Positions 51,825-60,813 of a DNA stretch of 64,000 nucleotides are shown here, piece by piece. This DNA comes from Streptomyces griseoviridis (GTDB lineage Bacteria; Actinomycetota; Actinomycetes; Streptomycetales; Streptomycetaceae): the NCBI RefSeq assembly GCF_005222485.1, contig NZ_CP029078.1, positions 62,001-126,000 on the forward strand, given 5' to 3'. Under the pieces are notes generated by a model. The model did no database searches, was not told where the DNA came from, and saw nothing but the letters and a program-made list of their open reading frames with translations. The stretch's first letter is position 1; each line of letters opens with the position of its first letter. Made by a program: the position numbers and the translations under genes.

Positions 51825-52160
51825 TCAGACGGCCGTTGCGGTGGCACGGCGCCGGCAGGGGACACAGTGACTGGTGTGCGGGAGGATCTCCAGGCGCTCG
51901 ACGGGGACGGCTTCCGAACAGCCCAGGCAGGTGCCGTACGTGCCCTCGTCGAGACGGGTGAAGGCGTCGTCGATCTCTTTGAGCACCTGGCGGATCGCCT
52001 CCGCCTGGGCCGTCGTCAGATGGTCGGCGTCCTGGCCGTTCGCGGTGAGCGCGCGCAACTGGGCGGTCCGGCTGGAGCGGGCGTGTTCGAGCCGTCGGCG
52101 GGCCTCGCCCGGGGTCAGTCGTTCGAGGCGGGGATCGGCCGGGGCAGCGTCGAGGGACAC
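51825..52160 (-). CDS. DksA/TraR-type zinc-finger protein (second)
   Basis: 111 residues, probably from GTG 52160. LTPGEARRRLEHARSSRTAQ and VLKEIDDAFTRLDEGTYG are followed by the four-Cys finger CLGC then CVPC. It is a paralogue of the adjacent gene, nine bases away. Two DksA-like genes and an MreB-like gene form one minus-strand unit. Confidence 0.82.
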   Translation of the reverse strand: MSLDAAPADPRLERLTPGEARRRLEHARSSRTAQLRALTANGQDADHLTTAQAEAIRQVLKEIDDAFTRLDEGTYGTCLGCSEAVPVERLEILPHTSHCVPCRRRATATAV

Positions 52161-52541
52161 GACGATGTCCTTTCTCCAGGGCGTGACGGACGCGGCGGTG
52201 GCCGCCCGCTCGGTTCGGGGCCCGGCGGCCTCGCGGCTCCGGGTGCCCCGGGTCGCGGCGGGCGGCTCGGTCACCGTCGACTCTGCTCGCCGCCGTCCCG
52301 GAAACCCATCGGGCGCGCGCTCCATTTGCCCGGCCCACGGTGTCCACACGGCGGGCGCGCGGGACGGCGGGTGGCTGCCGTGCGGGCGGCGAAATGAGTA
52401 CTGCGCCCCATCGACGCGGCGCACCGGCCGGGGCAGACTGTGGGGCGGATCGATCACGACCAGGTACCGCGGCGCCCGCCCCGGGGTGTGATGACCGCAA
52501 AGACCGATCGCGGTCGGACCACTGAGGGAGGCGTCTGTCCT
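52161..52541. promoter_or_regulatory. Divergent region between DksA-like genes and two-component operon
   Basis: 381 bp without a supported gene. It should hold the promoters for the DksA/MreB-like unit (minus) and the kinase-regulator operon (plus). A GGAGG box at 52527-52531 serves the kinase start. No clear operator was found. Confidence 0.4.
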
Positions 52542-53504
52542 GTGTCGCTGTTCTGGCGGATCTTCGGGCTGAACGCGATCGTGCTCGGCGCGGCGACGGC
52601 GCTGCTGCTCTGGGCGCCCGTCACGGTCTCGGTGCCGGTGCTGGTGACGGAAGCGGTCATCCTGGTCGTCGGGATGGTGGTCATGCTCGTCGCCAACGGC
52701 GTTCTGCTGCACTGGGGGCTGGCGCCGCTGGGCCGGATGACCCGGCTGATGGGGACCGTCGATCTGCTCCGCCCCGGCCAGCGGCTGCCGGCGCCCGGTG
52801 TCGGCAGCGGCAGTGACGTGTCGGAGCTGATCCTGACGTTCAACGCCATGCTGGAGCGCCTGGAGCACGAGCGCGCCACCTCGAGCTCCCAGGCGCTGCT
52901 GGCCCAGGAGGCCGAACGGCGCCGTCTCGCGCAGGAGTTGCACGACGAGGTCGGGCAGAGCATGACCGCCATCCTGCTGGTGCTCAAACACGCCGCCGAC
53001 GACGCGCCAGGACCCCTGCGGGAGAACCTGCGGCAGGCCCAGGAGATCACGCGCGAGAGCCTGGACGAGGTGCGGCGCCTGGTGCGTCACCTGCGGCCTG
53101 GCGCCCTGGACGATCTCGGGCTCGTCAGCGCGCTGACCTCCCTCACCCAGGACTTCGCCACCCACACGGGCCTGACGATCGTGCGGCGACTCGACGCCGT
53201 CCTGCCCGAGCTGGACAAGGAGAGCGAACTCGTCCTGTACCGGGTCGCCCAGGAGAGCCTGACCAACGCCGCCCGCCACGCCGACGCCCGCCGGATCGAG
53301 GTCGGTCTGCGCAGCGCGGGCGAGGCGGTGGTGCTGGAGATCTCCGACGACGGACGCGGCATCGGTTCCGCGTTCGAAGGCGCCGGGATCCGGGGCATGC
53401 GGGAGCGTGCCCTGCTCGCGGGCGCCACCCTCGACATCACCTCGGTCCCCGGCGCGGGCACGCGTGTCCGCCTCGCCACCCCTGCCCCCAGAAAGCAGTT
53501 CTGA
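52542..53504 (+). CDS. NarL/DesK-type sensor histidine kinase
   Basis: 320 residues from GTG 52542, chosen for the GGAGG box ten bases upstream; GTG 52488/ATG 52491 are longer alternatives. Two N-terminal membrane helices (about 5-60) and a HAMP-like region precede a HisKA_3 dimerisation domain with the phosphorylated His in RRRLAQELHDEVGQSM. The HATPase domain has the N box (ESLTNAARHA), G1 (ISDDGRGIG) and G2 (GAGIRGMRER). It lacks an extracellular sensor domain. It phosphorylates the regulator that follows. Confidence 0.88.
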   Translation: MSLFWRIFGLNAIVLGAATALLLWAPVTVSVPVLVTEAVILVVGMVVMLVANGVLLHWGLAPLGRMTRLMGTVDLLRPGQRLPAPGVGSGSDVSELILTFNAMLERLEHERATSSSQALLAQEAERRRLAQELHDEVGQSMTAILLVLKHAADDAPGPLRENLRQAQEITRESLDEVRRLVRHLRPGALDDLGLVSALTSLTQDFATHTGLTIVRRLDAVLPELDKESELVLYRVAQESLTNAARHADARRIEVGLRSAGEAVVLEISDDGRGIGSAFEGAGIRGMRERALLAGATLDITSVPGAGTRVRLATPAPRKQF

Positions 53505-53506
53505 CC

Positions 53507-54211
53507 ATGTCCGCTTCCGAACCGTCGGAACCTCCTGAATCCGTGCCGGCCCGCTCCGACGCCGGGCCGGCTCCCATCCGCATCCTGCTCGCCGACGACC
53601 ACGCCCTGGTGCGCCGCGGTGTGCGGCTGATCCTCGATCACGAGCCCGACCTGCAGGTCGTGGCGGAGGCCGGGGACGGTGCCGAGGCGGTCGAGGAGGT
53701 GCGCCGCCAGGAGATCGACCTCGCGGTCCTCGACATCGCCATGCCGCGGCTGACCGGGTTGCAGGCCACCCGGGAGCTGCTGGCCATCAGGCCGGGGCTG
53801 CGCGTCCTGATGCTGACCATGCACGACAACGAGCAGTACCTGTTCCAGGCGCTGAAGGCGGGGGCGTGCGGCTACGTCCTGAAGTCGGTGGCCGACCGCG
53901 ATCTGATCACCGCCTGCCGGGCCGCGATGCGCGACGAGCCGTTCCTCTACCCGGGCGCGGTGAGCGCGCTGATCCGCCACTATCTCGACCGGGCCAGGCA
54001 GGGCGAGGACGACCAGCTCCTCACCCCGCGCGAGGAGGAGGTCCTCAAGCTGGTCGCCGAGGGGCATTCGTCGAAGTCGATCGCCGACATGCTGTTCATC
54101 AGCCTGAAGACCGTGCACCGCCACCGGGCGAACCTGCTGCACAAGCTCGGCCTGCACGATCGTCTCGCGTTGACGCGCTACGCGATCCGCGCGGGCATCG
54201 TCGAGCCCTGA
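53507..54211 (+). CDS. NarL/LuxR-family response regulator
   Basis: 234 residues, ATG two bases after the kinase stop. Receiver domain with acidic pair (LLADDHALVRRG), phospho-acceptor Asp in LAVLDIAMPRLTG, Thr in MLTMHDNEQ and Lys in YVLKSV, then a LuxR helix-turn-helix (LTPREEEVLKLVAEGHSSKS, ISLKTVHRHRANLLHKLG). An N-terminal extension of about 23 residues is Pro/Ser-rich. It is the partner of the kinase at 52542; targets unknown. Confidence 0.92.
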   Translation: MSASEPSEPPESVPARSDAGPAPIRILLADDHALVRRGVRLILDHEPDLQVVAEAGDGAEAVEEVRRQEIDLAVLDIAMPRLTGLQATRELLAIRPGLRVLMLTMHDNEQYLFQALKAGACGYVLKSVADRDLITACRAAMRDEPFLYPGAVSALIRHYLDRARQGEDDQLLTPREEEVLKLVAEGHSSKSIADMLFISLKTVHRHRANLLHKLGLHDRLALTRYAIRAGIVEP

Positions 54212-54364
54212 CCCGTCGTCCGGCCGGGGTGCCCGCACCGCCGGCCGGCCCGTCGTCCGCCCCCCGGGGGCCCTGGCGGTCGCCCTGCCGGGCCCTGACA
54301 CGTACCGGCCCGGCGCCCGGTAGAGATCCGCGTGCCCGAGCAGTGAGGAAGGAGCGAGCGGTCC

Positions 54365-54772
54365 GTGCCTTCGGTGCAGCGCGCCCTCCTGCCCTCCGGT
54401 CGCCGGATCGCGACGGCGCTGGTCGTGTTCGTCGCTCTGGTGACGACGGGGGCGCTCGCGGCGCCCGTCCCGGCGTCGCACCCGGTGGCGTCCCTCTCGG
54501 TGCCGGCCTCCGCCGGCAGCCCGCACCAGGACGTCGTCCCGTACGCCGACGGTCCCTTCAGGAGCGACAGTCCGCACCAGGTCAGGACGGTGCGCGACCA
54601 GCTCGCCGAGCGGCTGGACCTGCCGGACCAGCAGGCCGCGGGAGGCGACGGCGGCCAGGTCGTCCCCGGCCCCGGCGTGCGCGCCGTCGCGTCCGACGGG
54701 TGGGCGCCCGGGTTCCGTGGCCGCGCGCGGCACGATCGCGACAGGGCTCCTCCGGCCCCTGTCGACGTCTGA
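54365..54772 (+). CDS. Small secreted protein of unknown function
   Basis: 135 residues from GTG 54365. N-terminal signal (RIATALVVFVALVTTGALAA) with a likely Ala-x-Ala cleavage, then a short, polar, Gly/Arg-rich mature region with no recognised domain. It precedes the fused SecDF by 72 bp on the same strand and might be co-transcribed with it. Confidence 0.55.
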   Translation: MPSVQRALLPSGRRIATALVVFVALVTTGALAAPVPASHPVASLSVPASAGSPHQDVVPYADGPFRSDSPHQVRTVRDQLAERLDLPDQQAAGGDGGQVVPGPGVRAVASDGWAPGFRGRARHDRDRAPPAPVDV

Positions 54773-54844
54773 GACACCCACCCCATCCCTTTTCCCCGTC
54801 GGGGCCGGCGCGCGCCGTCGCCTCGACGTGCCTGCCGGAGGCAT

Positions 54845-57145
54845 GTGTTGAAACGCCGGAAGAACCCGCTGCGCGCCCGCGCGCTGCTCGCCCTCGCCGT
54901 GATCGTCGGATCACTGGCCATCGCTCTCACCACCCCGGTCCGTCTCGGACTCGACCTGCGGGGCGGTACCCAGATCACGCTGGAGACCCGGCCGGCGGAC
55001 GCCGGCCGTGAGGCCACGGACCGCACCCTGGAGGTCCTGCGGGGCCGGGTCGACGCGCTCGGCGTCGCCGAACCGACCCTCGTCCGCTCAGGCGACCACC
55101 GCATCCTCGTCGAACTGCCCGGCGTGCACGATCCGAAGCAGGCCGCCGACGTGCTGGGCAGGACCGCGCAGCTCACCGTCCACTCCGTGCTGGCGGACGG
55201 GGACCGGGCCGAGGAGTCCGGCGGGTCCGCGGAGGACGGTGAGCTGACCCTGCCCGACGAGTCCGGCCGGCCGCTGAGGCTGACGGCACCGCAACTGACC
55301 GGCCGGGACGTCGAGGGCGCCGACGCCCGCTTCGACCAGGAGAGCGGCGCCGGGTGGCATGTCACCGTCGACTTCACCGAGGCAGGCCGGGGCCGCTGGG
55401 CGCAGCTCACCGCACAGGCCGCCTGCCACCAGGCCGACGATCCGCGGCGCCGGATCGCCATCGTCCTGGACGACAAGATCATCTCGGCGCCGCAGGTCGC
55501 CCCGTCCGTCCCGTGCGGAGCGGGCATCCAGGGCGGCACCACGCAGATCAACGGCTCCTTCGACGACGCCGAGGCCCGCGAACTCGCCCTTCTCGTCGCG
55601 GGCGGAGCACTGCCGACGCCGGTGGAGACGGTGGAGCAGCGCGTCGTCGGCGCCACGCTGGGCGAGAGCGCCATCAGGGCCGCGGCCTGGGCGGCCGTCG
55701 TCGGAACGGCCCTGACGGCGCTGTTCGTCATCGCCGTGTACCGGCTCGCCGGGCTGCTCGCGACGGCGGCCCTGGCCTGCTACGGCCTGATCTCCTACGC
55801 GGCGCTCGCCGCGCTCGGCGCGACCCTGACGCTGCCGGGGCTCGCCGGGTTCGTCCTCGCCCTCGGGATGGCCGTGGACGCCAACGTCCTCATCTTCGAA
55901 CGGGCCCGCGAGGAGCACGCCGCCCGGGTCAGGCCCAGCCCGCGGTCCGCGCTCAGGGCCGGCTACCGGGGCGCGCTCTCCGCGATCGCGGACTCCAACA
56001 TCACCACGCTGATCGCCGCCGCCCTCCTCTTCTTCCTCGCCTCCGGGCCGGTGCGGGGATTCGGAGTCACTCTCGGCATCGGGGTCCTGGCGTCCATGGT
56101 CAGCGCGCTGCTGATCACCCAGGTGCTCGTGGAGTACGCGGTCGGCCGCTCCTGGCTCCTGCGTCGCCCACGCCTCACCGGCATCACGCACACCGGGTGG
56201 GTCCGTGACCGGCTGGTGCGCCGCGATCCGTTCCTGATGCGCCGGCCCCGACGCTGGCTGGCCGCCTCCGCGGTGCTTCTCGTCCTCGCGGGCGCGGGCA
56301 TCGTGACCCGGGGTCTCGCGTTCGGCGTCGAGTTCACCGGCGGCCGGCTCATGGAGTACTCCACTGCCTCCCCCGTCTCCCCCGACCGGGCCCGCGAGGC
56401 CCTCGCCGACGCCGGCATCCCCCGCACGACCGTCCAGTCGTCGGGACCGACGTCGCTCACGGTGCGCACCGACGCGTTGACGCCTGCCGCCGAGGCCACC
56501 GTCACCGACACCGTCGCGGGGCTCGGCGGGGAGACCCGGAAGGTGCGGGACGAACTGATCGGCCCGAGCCTCGGCGACGAACTGCGGCGCAACGCCCTCA
56601 TCGCGCTCTCCCTCGCCCTCCTCGCCCAGCTCGGCTATCTCGCGGTCCGCTTCCAGTGGCGGTTCGCGACGGCCGCGGTCGTGGCCCTCGCGCACGACGC
56701 CGTCCTCGTGGTCGGCGCGTTCGCCTGGCTCGGCAAGCCGGTCGACGGCGTCTTCCTGGCCGCGCTCCTCACGGTCGTCGGCTACTCGGTCAACGACTCG
56801 GTCGTCCTCTTCGACCGCGTCCGCGAGTTCCGCGCGCGTGACCGTACGACGCCCCTGCCGCGTCTGACGAACCGGGCGATCCTGGGCACCCTGCCCCGCA
56901 CGGTCAACACCGGCATGGGCGCGCTGCTCATCCTGGCGGCGCTGTTCGTCCTCGCCGACGCCACCCTCACCGACTTCGCCCTCGCCCTCCTCATCGGCCT
57001 GACCGTGGGCACCTACTCGTCCGTCTTCACCGCCGCACCCCTGACCCTCGTCCTGTCGCCCCGCAGCGGCCGGCGGCCGGGATCAGGGCCCGAGGAGCGG
57101 CCCTTGAGGAGCGGGGGCAGGACGGGTTCGCCGAGCGTGCGTTGA
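54845..57145 (+). CDS. secDF: Fused protein translocase subunit SecDF
   Basis: 766 residues from GTG 54845. The SecD half starts LKRRKNPLRARALLALA, has the D1 signature GLDLRGGTQITLE, and the membrane signature FVLALGMAVDANVLIFERAR. The SecF half has FGVEFTGGRLMEYS and VGYSVNDSVVLFDRVRE. About twelve membrane helices in all. Streptomyces normally also has separate secD and secF next to yajC and ruvB; this is an additional fused copy, so its role may be conditional. It uses the proton gradient to pull secreted proteins through SecYEG. Confidence 0.92.
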   Translation: MLKRRKNPLRARALLALAVIVGSLAIALTTPVRLGLDLRGGTQITLETRPADAGREATDRTLEVLRGRVDALGVAEPTLVRSGDHRILVELPGVHDPKQAADVLGRTAQLTVHSVLADGDRAEESGGSAEDGELTLPDESGRPLRLTAPQLTGRDVEGADARFDQESGAGWHVTVDFTEAGRGRWAQLTAQAACHQADDPRRRIAIVLDDKIISAPQVAPSVPCGAGIQGGTTQINGSFDDAEARELALLVAGGALPTPVETVEQRVVGATLGESAIRAAAWAAVVGTALTALFVIAVYRLAGLLATAALACYGLISYAALAALGATLTLPGLAGFVLALGMAVDANVLIFERAREEHAARVRPSPRSALRAGYRGALSAIADSNITTLIAAALLFFLASGPVRGFGVTLGIGVLASMVSALLITQVLVEYAVGRSWLLRRPRLTGITHTGWVRDRLVRRDPFLMRRPRRWLAASAVLLVLAGAGIVTRGLAFGVEFTGGRLMEYSTASPVSPDRAREALADAGIPRTTVQSSGPTSLTVRTDALTPAAEATVTDTVAGLGGETRKVRDELIGPSLGDELRRNALIALSLALLAQLGYLAVRFQWRFATAAVVALAHDAVLVVGAFAWLGKPVDGVFLAALLTVVGYSVNDSVVLFDRVREFRARDRTTPLPRLTNRAILGTLPRTVNTGMGALLILAALFVLADATLTDFALALLIGLTVGTYSSVFTAAPLTLVLSPRSGRRPGSGPEERPLRSGGRTGSPSVR

Positions 57146-57635
57146 TCGGAGCGGCCGTCGTCGTGACACCCCAGGACGTGCGTCCCGGGGTGCGCGTTCG
57201 GGGACATAAGTTTGGGGGCGTGCGTTTTGGGGCGTGCGTCGTCCGTGTCGACGCGGCACGGACCGCGTGCGCCGCCGGCCTCGACGAAGCCGCCTGCCGT
57301 GCGCTGTCCCGAACGCCGTGCTGCGTTCGGGACAGCGAGCTGCGTTCGGAACAGACCCTTCACCCGATCGATGGCGTGTCGGGCCTCTGGCGTGTCGGTG
57401 CCTCCCGCCGTCCCGCCAGTTCACGGGACAGCGCGCTGAACGGCTTCTGGGCCTCCCTCCCCGCCTGACGCCACCGGCTCCAGGGGGCCCGCCGATGGGG
57501 TGACGATGGCCCGAAGGGCACCGCACGAGGCGCTCGTGCCGTCTCCCGTTCCGGTGCGGTGCGGGTCGCGCGGGGCGGTCGGGGTGCGTCCACGCGCTGT
57601 TGTTTTTGTACTTGCGCTCTCCTAGCCTGCTTCCC
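57146..57635. other. 490-bp gap with an inverted repeat and GTGCG-rich repeats
   Basis: No supported gene. It contains a perfect 13-bp inverted repeat (57303-57315 with 57324-57336) whose right arm is partly repeated again (TGCGTTCGGAACAG from 57341), and tandem GGGGCGTGCG-like words at 57184-57240. The hairpin may terminate secDF. The region before the methyltransferase start has no ribosome box, so that gene may be leaderless. Confidence 0.5.
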
Positions 57636-58298
57636 ATGGCGAATCAGATTGCGGCCGGTCCTGAACTTCTCGAATACGTACGGGAGTTCTCGCTCAGGGA
57701 GGACGACATTCTGCGCGACCTCCGGTTGCTGACCGTCGGGCTGCCCGGCGGCGAGGCCATGCAAGTCATGGCGGAGGAGGGCCAGTTCCTCGCATTCCTG
57801 ATCGCGGCCACCGGGGTCACGGATGTGCTGGAGATCGGCACGTTCACCGGTTACAGCACGCTCTGCATGGCGCGCGCGCTGCCCGCGGAAGGGCGGCTGA
57901 TCACGTGTGACATCACCGAGCGGTGGCCCGAGATCGGCGCCGAGCACTGGCGGCGGGCCGGCGTCGCGGAGCGGATCGACGTACGGATCGGCGCGGCCGT
58001 GGACACGTTGGAGAAAATGCTCGCCGCCGGGTTCGCGGACCATTTCGGCCTTGTTTTCATCGACGCCGACAAAGTGAATTACCCGCGCTATTACGAGCTG
58101 GCGCTGCGGCTGGTGCGGCCCGGTGGAGTCGTCGTGGTGGACAACACGTTGTTCTTCGGCCGGGTCGTCGATCCGCTCGCCGTCGACGCGGACACCGCGG
58201 GGGTGCGGGCGCTGAACGCCGTCGTGCGGGACGACGAGCGGGTCGATGTCTCCATGCTGCCGGTGGCCGACGGCATCACCCTCGTGCGTCGGAGGTGA
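57636..58298 (+). CDS. fkbG: SAM-dependent O-methyltransferase, FkbG-like
   Basis: 220 residues from ATG 57636. CCoAMT-type O-methyltransferase: [19 protein letters not shown] (SAM motif I), [24 protein letters not shown] with the metal-binding Asp, and [18 protein letters not shown]. In methoxymalonyl-ACP pathways FkbG-type enzymes methylate the 2-hydroxyl of hydroxymalonyl-ACP. It is convergent with, and overlaps by 23 bp, the FkbH-like gene, so the fifth cassette gene is on the opposite strand. No ribosome box precedes the start. Confidence 0.82.
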   Translation: MANQIAAGPELLEYVREFSLREDDILRDLRLLTVGLPGGEAMQVMAEEGQFLAFLIAATGVTDVLEIGTFTGYSTLCMARALPAEGRLITCDITERWPEIGAEHWRRAGVAERIDVRIGAAVDTLEKMLAAGFADHFGLVFIDADKVNYPRYYELALRLVRPGGVVVVDNTLFFGRVVDPLAVDADTAGVRALNAVVRDDERVDVSMLPVADGITLVRRR

Positions 58299-59409
58299 CG
58301 TCGGGGGCAGTGAGGTCGGGGGCGTTGAGGCGGAGGGTGGTGGGGGGCTGCCGTCGCTCGGCCGCGAGGTGCAGCAGCTGGACCGGGTGCGGGTAGGCGG
58401 AGCCGTCCTCGTGCGGGTCGGCGCGGATCGCGGCCCGGCAGGGGCAGGGGGCGTCGTCGAAGCCGGCGAAGCGGTAGGCGATCTCCATCATGCGGTTGCG
58501 GTCGGTGGGTCTGAAGTCCGCGAGCAGGTGGACGCCGGCCCGTGCGGCCTGGTCGCAGAGCCAGTTCAGCAGGACCGTCCCGACGCCGAAGGCGACCACG
58601 CGGCACGAGGTGGCGAGGAGTTTGAGGTGCCAGCTCCCGGGGTGCCTCTCCAGCAGGATCACGCCCACGGCGCCGTGCGGTCCGAAGCGGTCGGTGAGGG
58701 TCGTCACCAGGACCTCGTGGCGGGGTTCGGCGAGCAGGTCGCGCAGGACGTGGTCCGGGTAGTGGACCCCGGTCGCGTTCATCTGGCTGGTGCGCAGGGT
58801 CAGTTCCTCGACCCGGGCGAGTTCCTCGGGGGTGGCGCGGGTGATGCCGAGGACCAGGTCGAGTGAGCGCAGGAAGTCCTCGTCGGAGCCGGTGAAGCGG
58901 GCCTGTTCGTCGGTGCGGCGGAACCCGGCCTGGTACATGGAGCGGCGCTGGCGCGCGTCGACGGTCACGGTCCGGGGGCTGAACTCGGGCAGGGTGAGCA
59001 GGGTGGTGGCGTGCTCGGCCGGATAGCAGCGGACGTCCGGGAGGCCGTGGGCGACCTCGGCGCGCTCGGCGGGCTGGTCGTCGATGAGGGCGAGGGCGGA
59101 GGGCGCGAAGTTCAGCTGTTCGGCGATCCGGCGCACGGCGTCCGACTTGCGCCCCCAGCCGATCTGCGGGACGACGAAGTACTCGGCGACGCCGAGGGCT
59201 TCGAGGCGGGCCCAGGCGGGGTCGTGGTCGTTGCGGCTGCACACCGACTGGAGGATGCCGCGGGCGTCGAGGCCGGTGATGACGTCGCGGACGCCGTCGG
59301 CCAGGGCGACGTCGTCGCCCTCCAGGAGGGTGCCGTTCCAGAGGGTGTTGTCGAGGTCCCAGACGAGGCATTTGACGGGCGGGGGCGTCCCCCGGCCGGG
59401 GGCGCTCAT
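58276..59409 (-). CDS. fkbH: FkbH-like glyceryl-ACP synthase/phosphatase (HAD-IIIC)
   Basis: 377 residues from ATG 59409 (ATGA overlap with the dehydrogenase). The HAD phosphatase motif [19 protein letters not shown] lies at the N-terminus, followed by [12 protein letters not shown] and [12 protein letters not shown], and a C-terminal GNAT-like region with [15 protein letters not shown]. FkbH enzymes dephosphorylate 1,3-bisphosphoglycerate and load D-glyceryl onto the discrete ACP, the first step of methoxymalonyl-ACP formation. All partner genes follow. Confidence 0.9.
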   Translation of the reverse strand: MSAPGRGTPPPVKCLVWDLDNTLWNGTLLEGDDVALADGVRDVITGLDARGILQSVCSRNDHDPAWARLEALGVAEYFVVPQIGWGRKSDAVRRIAEQLNFAPSALALIDDQPAERAEVAHGLPDVRCYPAEHATTLLTLPEFSPRTVTVDARQRRSMYQAGFRRTDEQARFTGSDEDFLRSLDLVLGITRATPEELARVEELTLRTSQMNATGVHYPDHVLRDLLAEPRHEVLVTTLTDRFGPHGAVGVILLERHPGSWHLKLLATSCRVVAFGVGTVLLNWLCDQAARAGVHLLADFRPTDRNRMMEIAYRFAGFDDAPCPCRAAIRADPHEDGSAYPHPVQLLHLAAERRQPPTTLRLNAPDLTAPDVTSDARG

Positions 59410-60515
59410 GCCCGGGTCCTGAGGACGTGGTCGGCCAGGACGAGTTGGCAGACCTCGTCGGTGCCCTCGATGATCTGGGTGAGTTTGGCGTCGCGGTAGG
59501 CACGGGCGACGACATGGCCGTCGCTCGCGGCCGCGGAGGCGAGGACCTGGGCCGCGGTCGCCGCGCCCCGGGCCGCGTGCCGGGCGCCGATGTGTTTCGC
59601 CAGGACGATGGCGGTACCGAGGTCGGGCGCGTTCTCGTCCCAGCCGCGGCTGGCGTGTTCGCAGGCGCGGGTGGCGATCTGTTCGCCGGTCCACAGGTCG
59701 GCCAGGTGCCGGGCGACGAGCTGGTGCTCCCCGAGCGTCTTGCCGAACTGGCTTCGGGAGCCGGCGTGTCGGGCGGCGGCGGTGACGCAGGCGCGCAGGA
59801 TGCCGACGCATCCCCAGGCGACGGAGAGCCGTCCGAAGGCCAGGGCGGTGGTCACCAGGAGGGGCAGTGGCTGGTGCCCGCCGCCGAGGAGGCTGGTCGC
59901 GGGCAGGCGTACGGCGTCGAGGAGGATGTCCGCGTGTCCGGCCGCCCGGAAGCCCATCGGGTCCGGCACCGCGCGTATCCGGACCCCGGGGGTCTCTCTG
60001 GGCACCACGACGACGGCGCCGGCGTCCCCCATGCGGGCGACGACGAGGAGCAGGTCGGCCTGTTCTGCGGCGGTCACCCAGCTCTTGCGGCCGTCGAGCA
60101 CGACGGTGTCGCCGTCGAGGGCGGCGGTGGTGGCGATGGCGGAGAGGTCGCTGCCCGCCTGCGGCTCGCTGAAGGCGACGGCGGCCGTCGTGCCCGAGGC
60201 GAGCCGGGGCAGCAGCTGGGCGGCCTGCGCCGGGTCGCCGAGCCGTTCCACGGTCCACGCGGCCATGCCCTGGCTGGTCATGACGCTGCGCAGGGAGCCG
60301 CAGAGGCTGCCGGTGTGGGCGGTGAACTCGCCGCCGTCGGCGCTGTTCCAGCCCAGTCCGCCGTGGCGGGCCGGGATCTGGACGGCGAGACGGCCGGTGG
60401 CGGCGAGTTCGCGCACGAGGTCCTCGGGCAGCCGGCCCGCGCGGTCCCAGTCGGCCGCGCGGTCGCCGACCAGCTCGGTGAGTTCGCCGGCCGCGGCGGC
60501 GACGGCGTCACCCAC
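59406..60515 (-). CDS. fkbI: Acyl-ACP dehydrogenase, FkbI-like
   Basis: 369 residues from GTG 60515. Acyl-CoA-dehydrogenase fold: AVAFSEPQAGSDLSAIATTA, FRAAGHADILLDAVRLP, GRLSVAWGCVGILRACV, and the C-terminal IEGTDEVCQLVLADHVL. In this pathway it oxidises 2-hydroxyglyceryl-ACP intermediates toward hydroxymalonyl-ACP with FkbK. It overlaps FkbJ by eight bases. Confidence 0.88.
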   Translation of the reverse strand: MGDAVAAAAGELTELVGDRAADWDRAGRLPEDLVRELAATGRLAVQIPARHGGLGWNSADGGEFTAHTGSLCGSLRSVMTSQGMAAWTVERLGDPAQAAQLLPRLASGTTAAVAFSEPQAGSDLSAIATTAALDGDTVVLDGRKSWVTAAEQADLLLVVARMGDAGAVVVVPRETPGVRIRAVPDPMGFRAAGHADILLDAVRLPATSLLGGGHQPLPLLVTTALAFGRLSVAWGCVGILRACVTAAARHAGSRSQFGKTLGEHQLVARHLADLWTGEQIATRACEHASRGWDENAPDLGTAIVLAKHIGARHAARGAATAAQVLASAAASDGHVVARAYRDAKLTQIIEGTDEVCQLVLADHVLRTRA

Positions 60516-60813
60516 CGGTGCCGCCCGCGGCGGGACGGCGGAGCCGGTCGACGAGGGCGGTCATCCGCCGCGCGGTGCGGAAGTGCTCCATCTGGAGGTC
60601 GGCGCCGCGGACGGAGACGCCGTAGGTCCGCTCCAGGTGGACGACGAGTTCCATGGCGAAGAGCGAGGAGAGTCCGCCGGAGCCGAAGACGTCCATGTCG
60701 GGTGACCAGGGTTTCCCGGTGCGCAGTTCGAGGAACGTCAGCAGTTCGTTCTCGATGTCGCCCGGGTCGTCGCCCAGGGGTTCGGGAACCGCGCGGTCGG
60801 ATGACATGGTCAT
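60508..60813 (-). CDS. fkbJ: Discrete acyl carrier protein, FkbJ-like
   Basis: 101 residues from ATG 60813, overlapping the FkbK stop as ATGA. The carrier motif FGSGGLSSLFAMELV contains the phosphopantetheine Ser (probably Ser50). Slightly longer than typical ACPs because of a polar N-terminus. It carries the glyceryl to methoxymalonyl chain during extender-unit synthesis. Confidence 0.88.
   Translation of the reverse strand: MTMSSDRAVPEPLGDDPGDIENELLTFLELRTGKPWSPDMDVFGSGGLSSLFAMELVVHLERTYGVSVRGADLQMEHFRTARRMTALVDRLRRPAAGGTGG

Noticed and set aside
54582..54914. Minus-strand frame opposite the small secreted protein
   Set aside because: Arg-rich, no start signal, crosses the secDF start.
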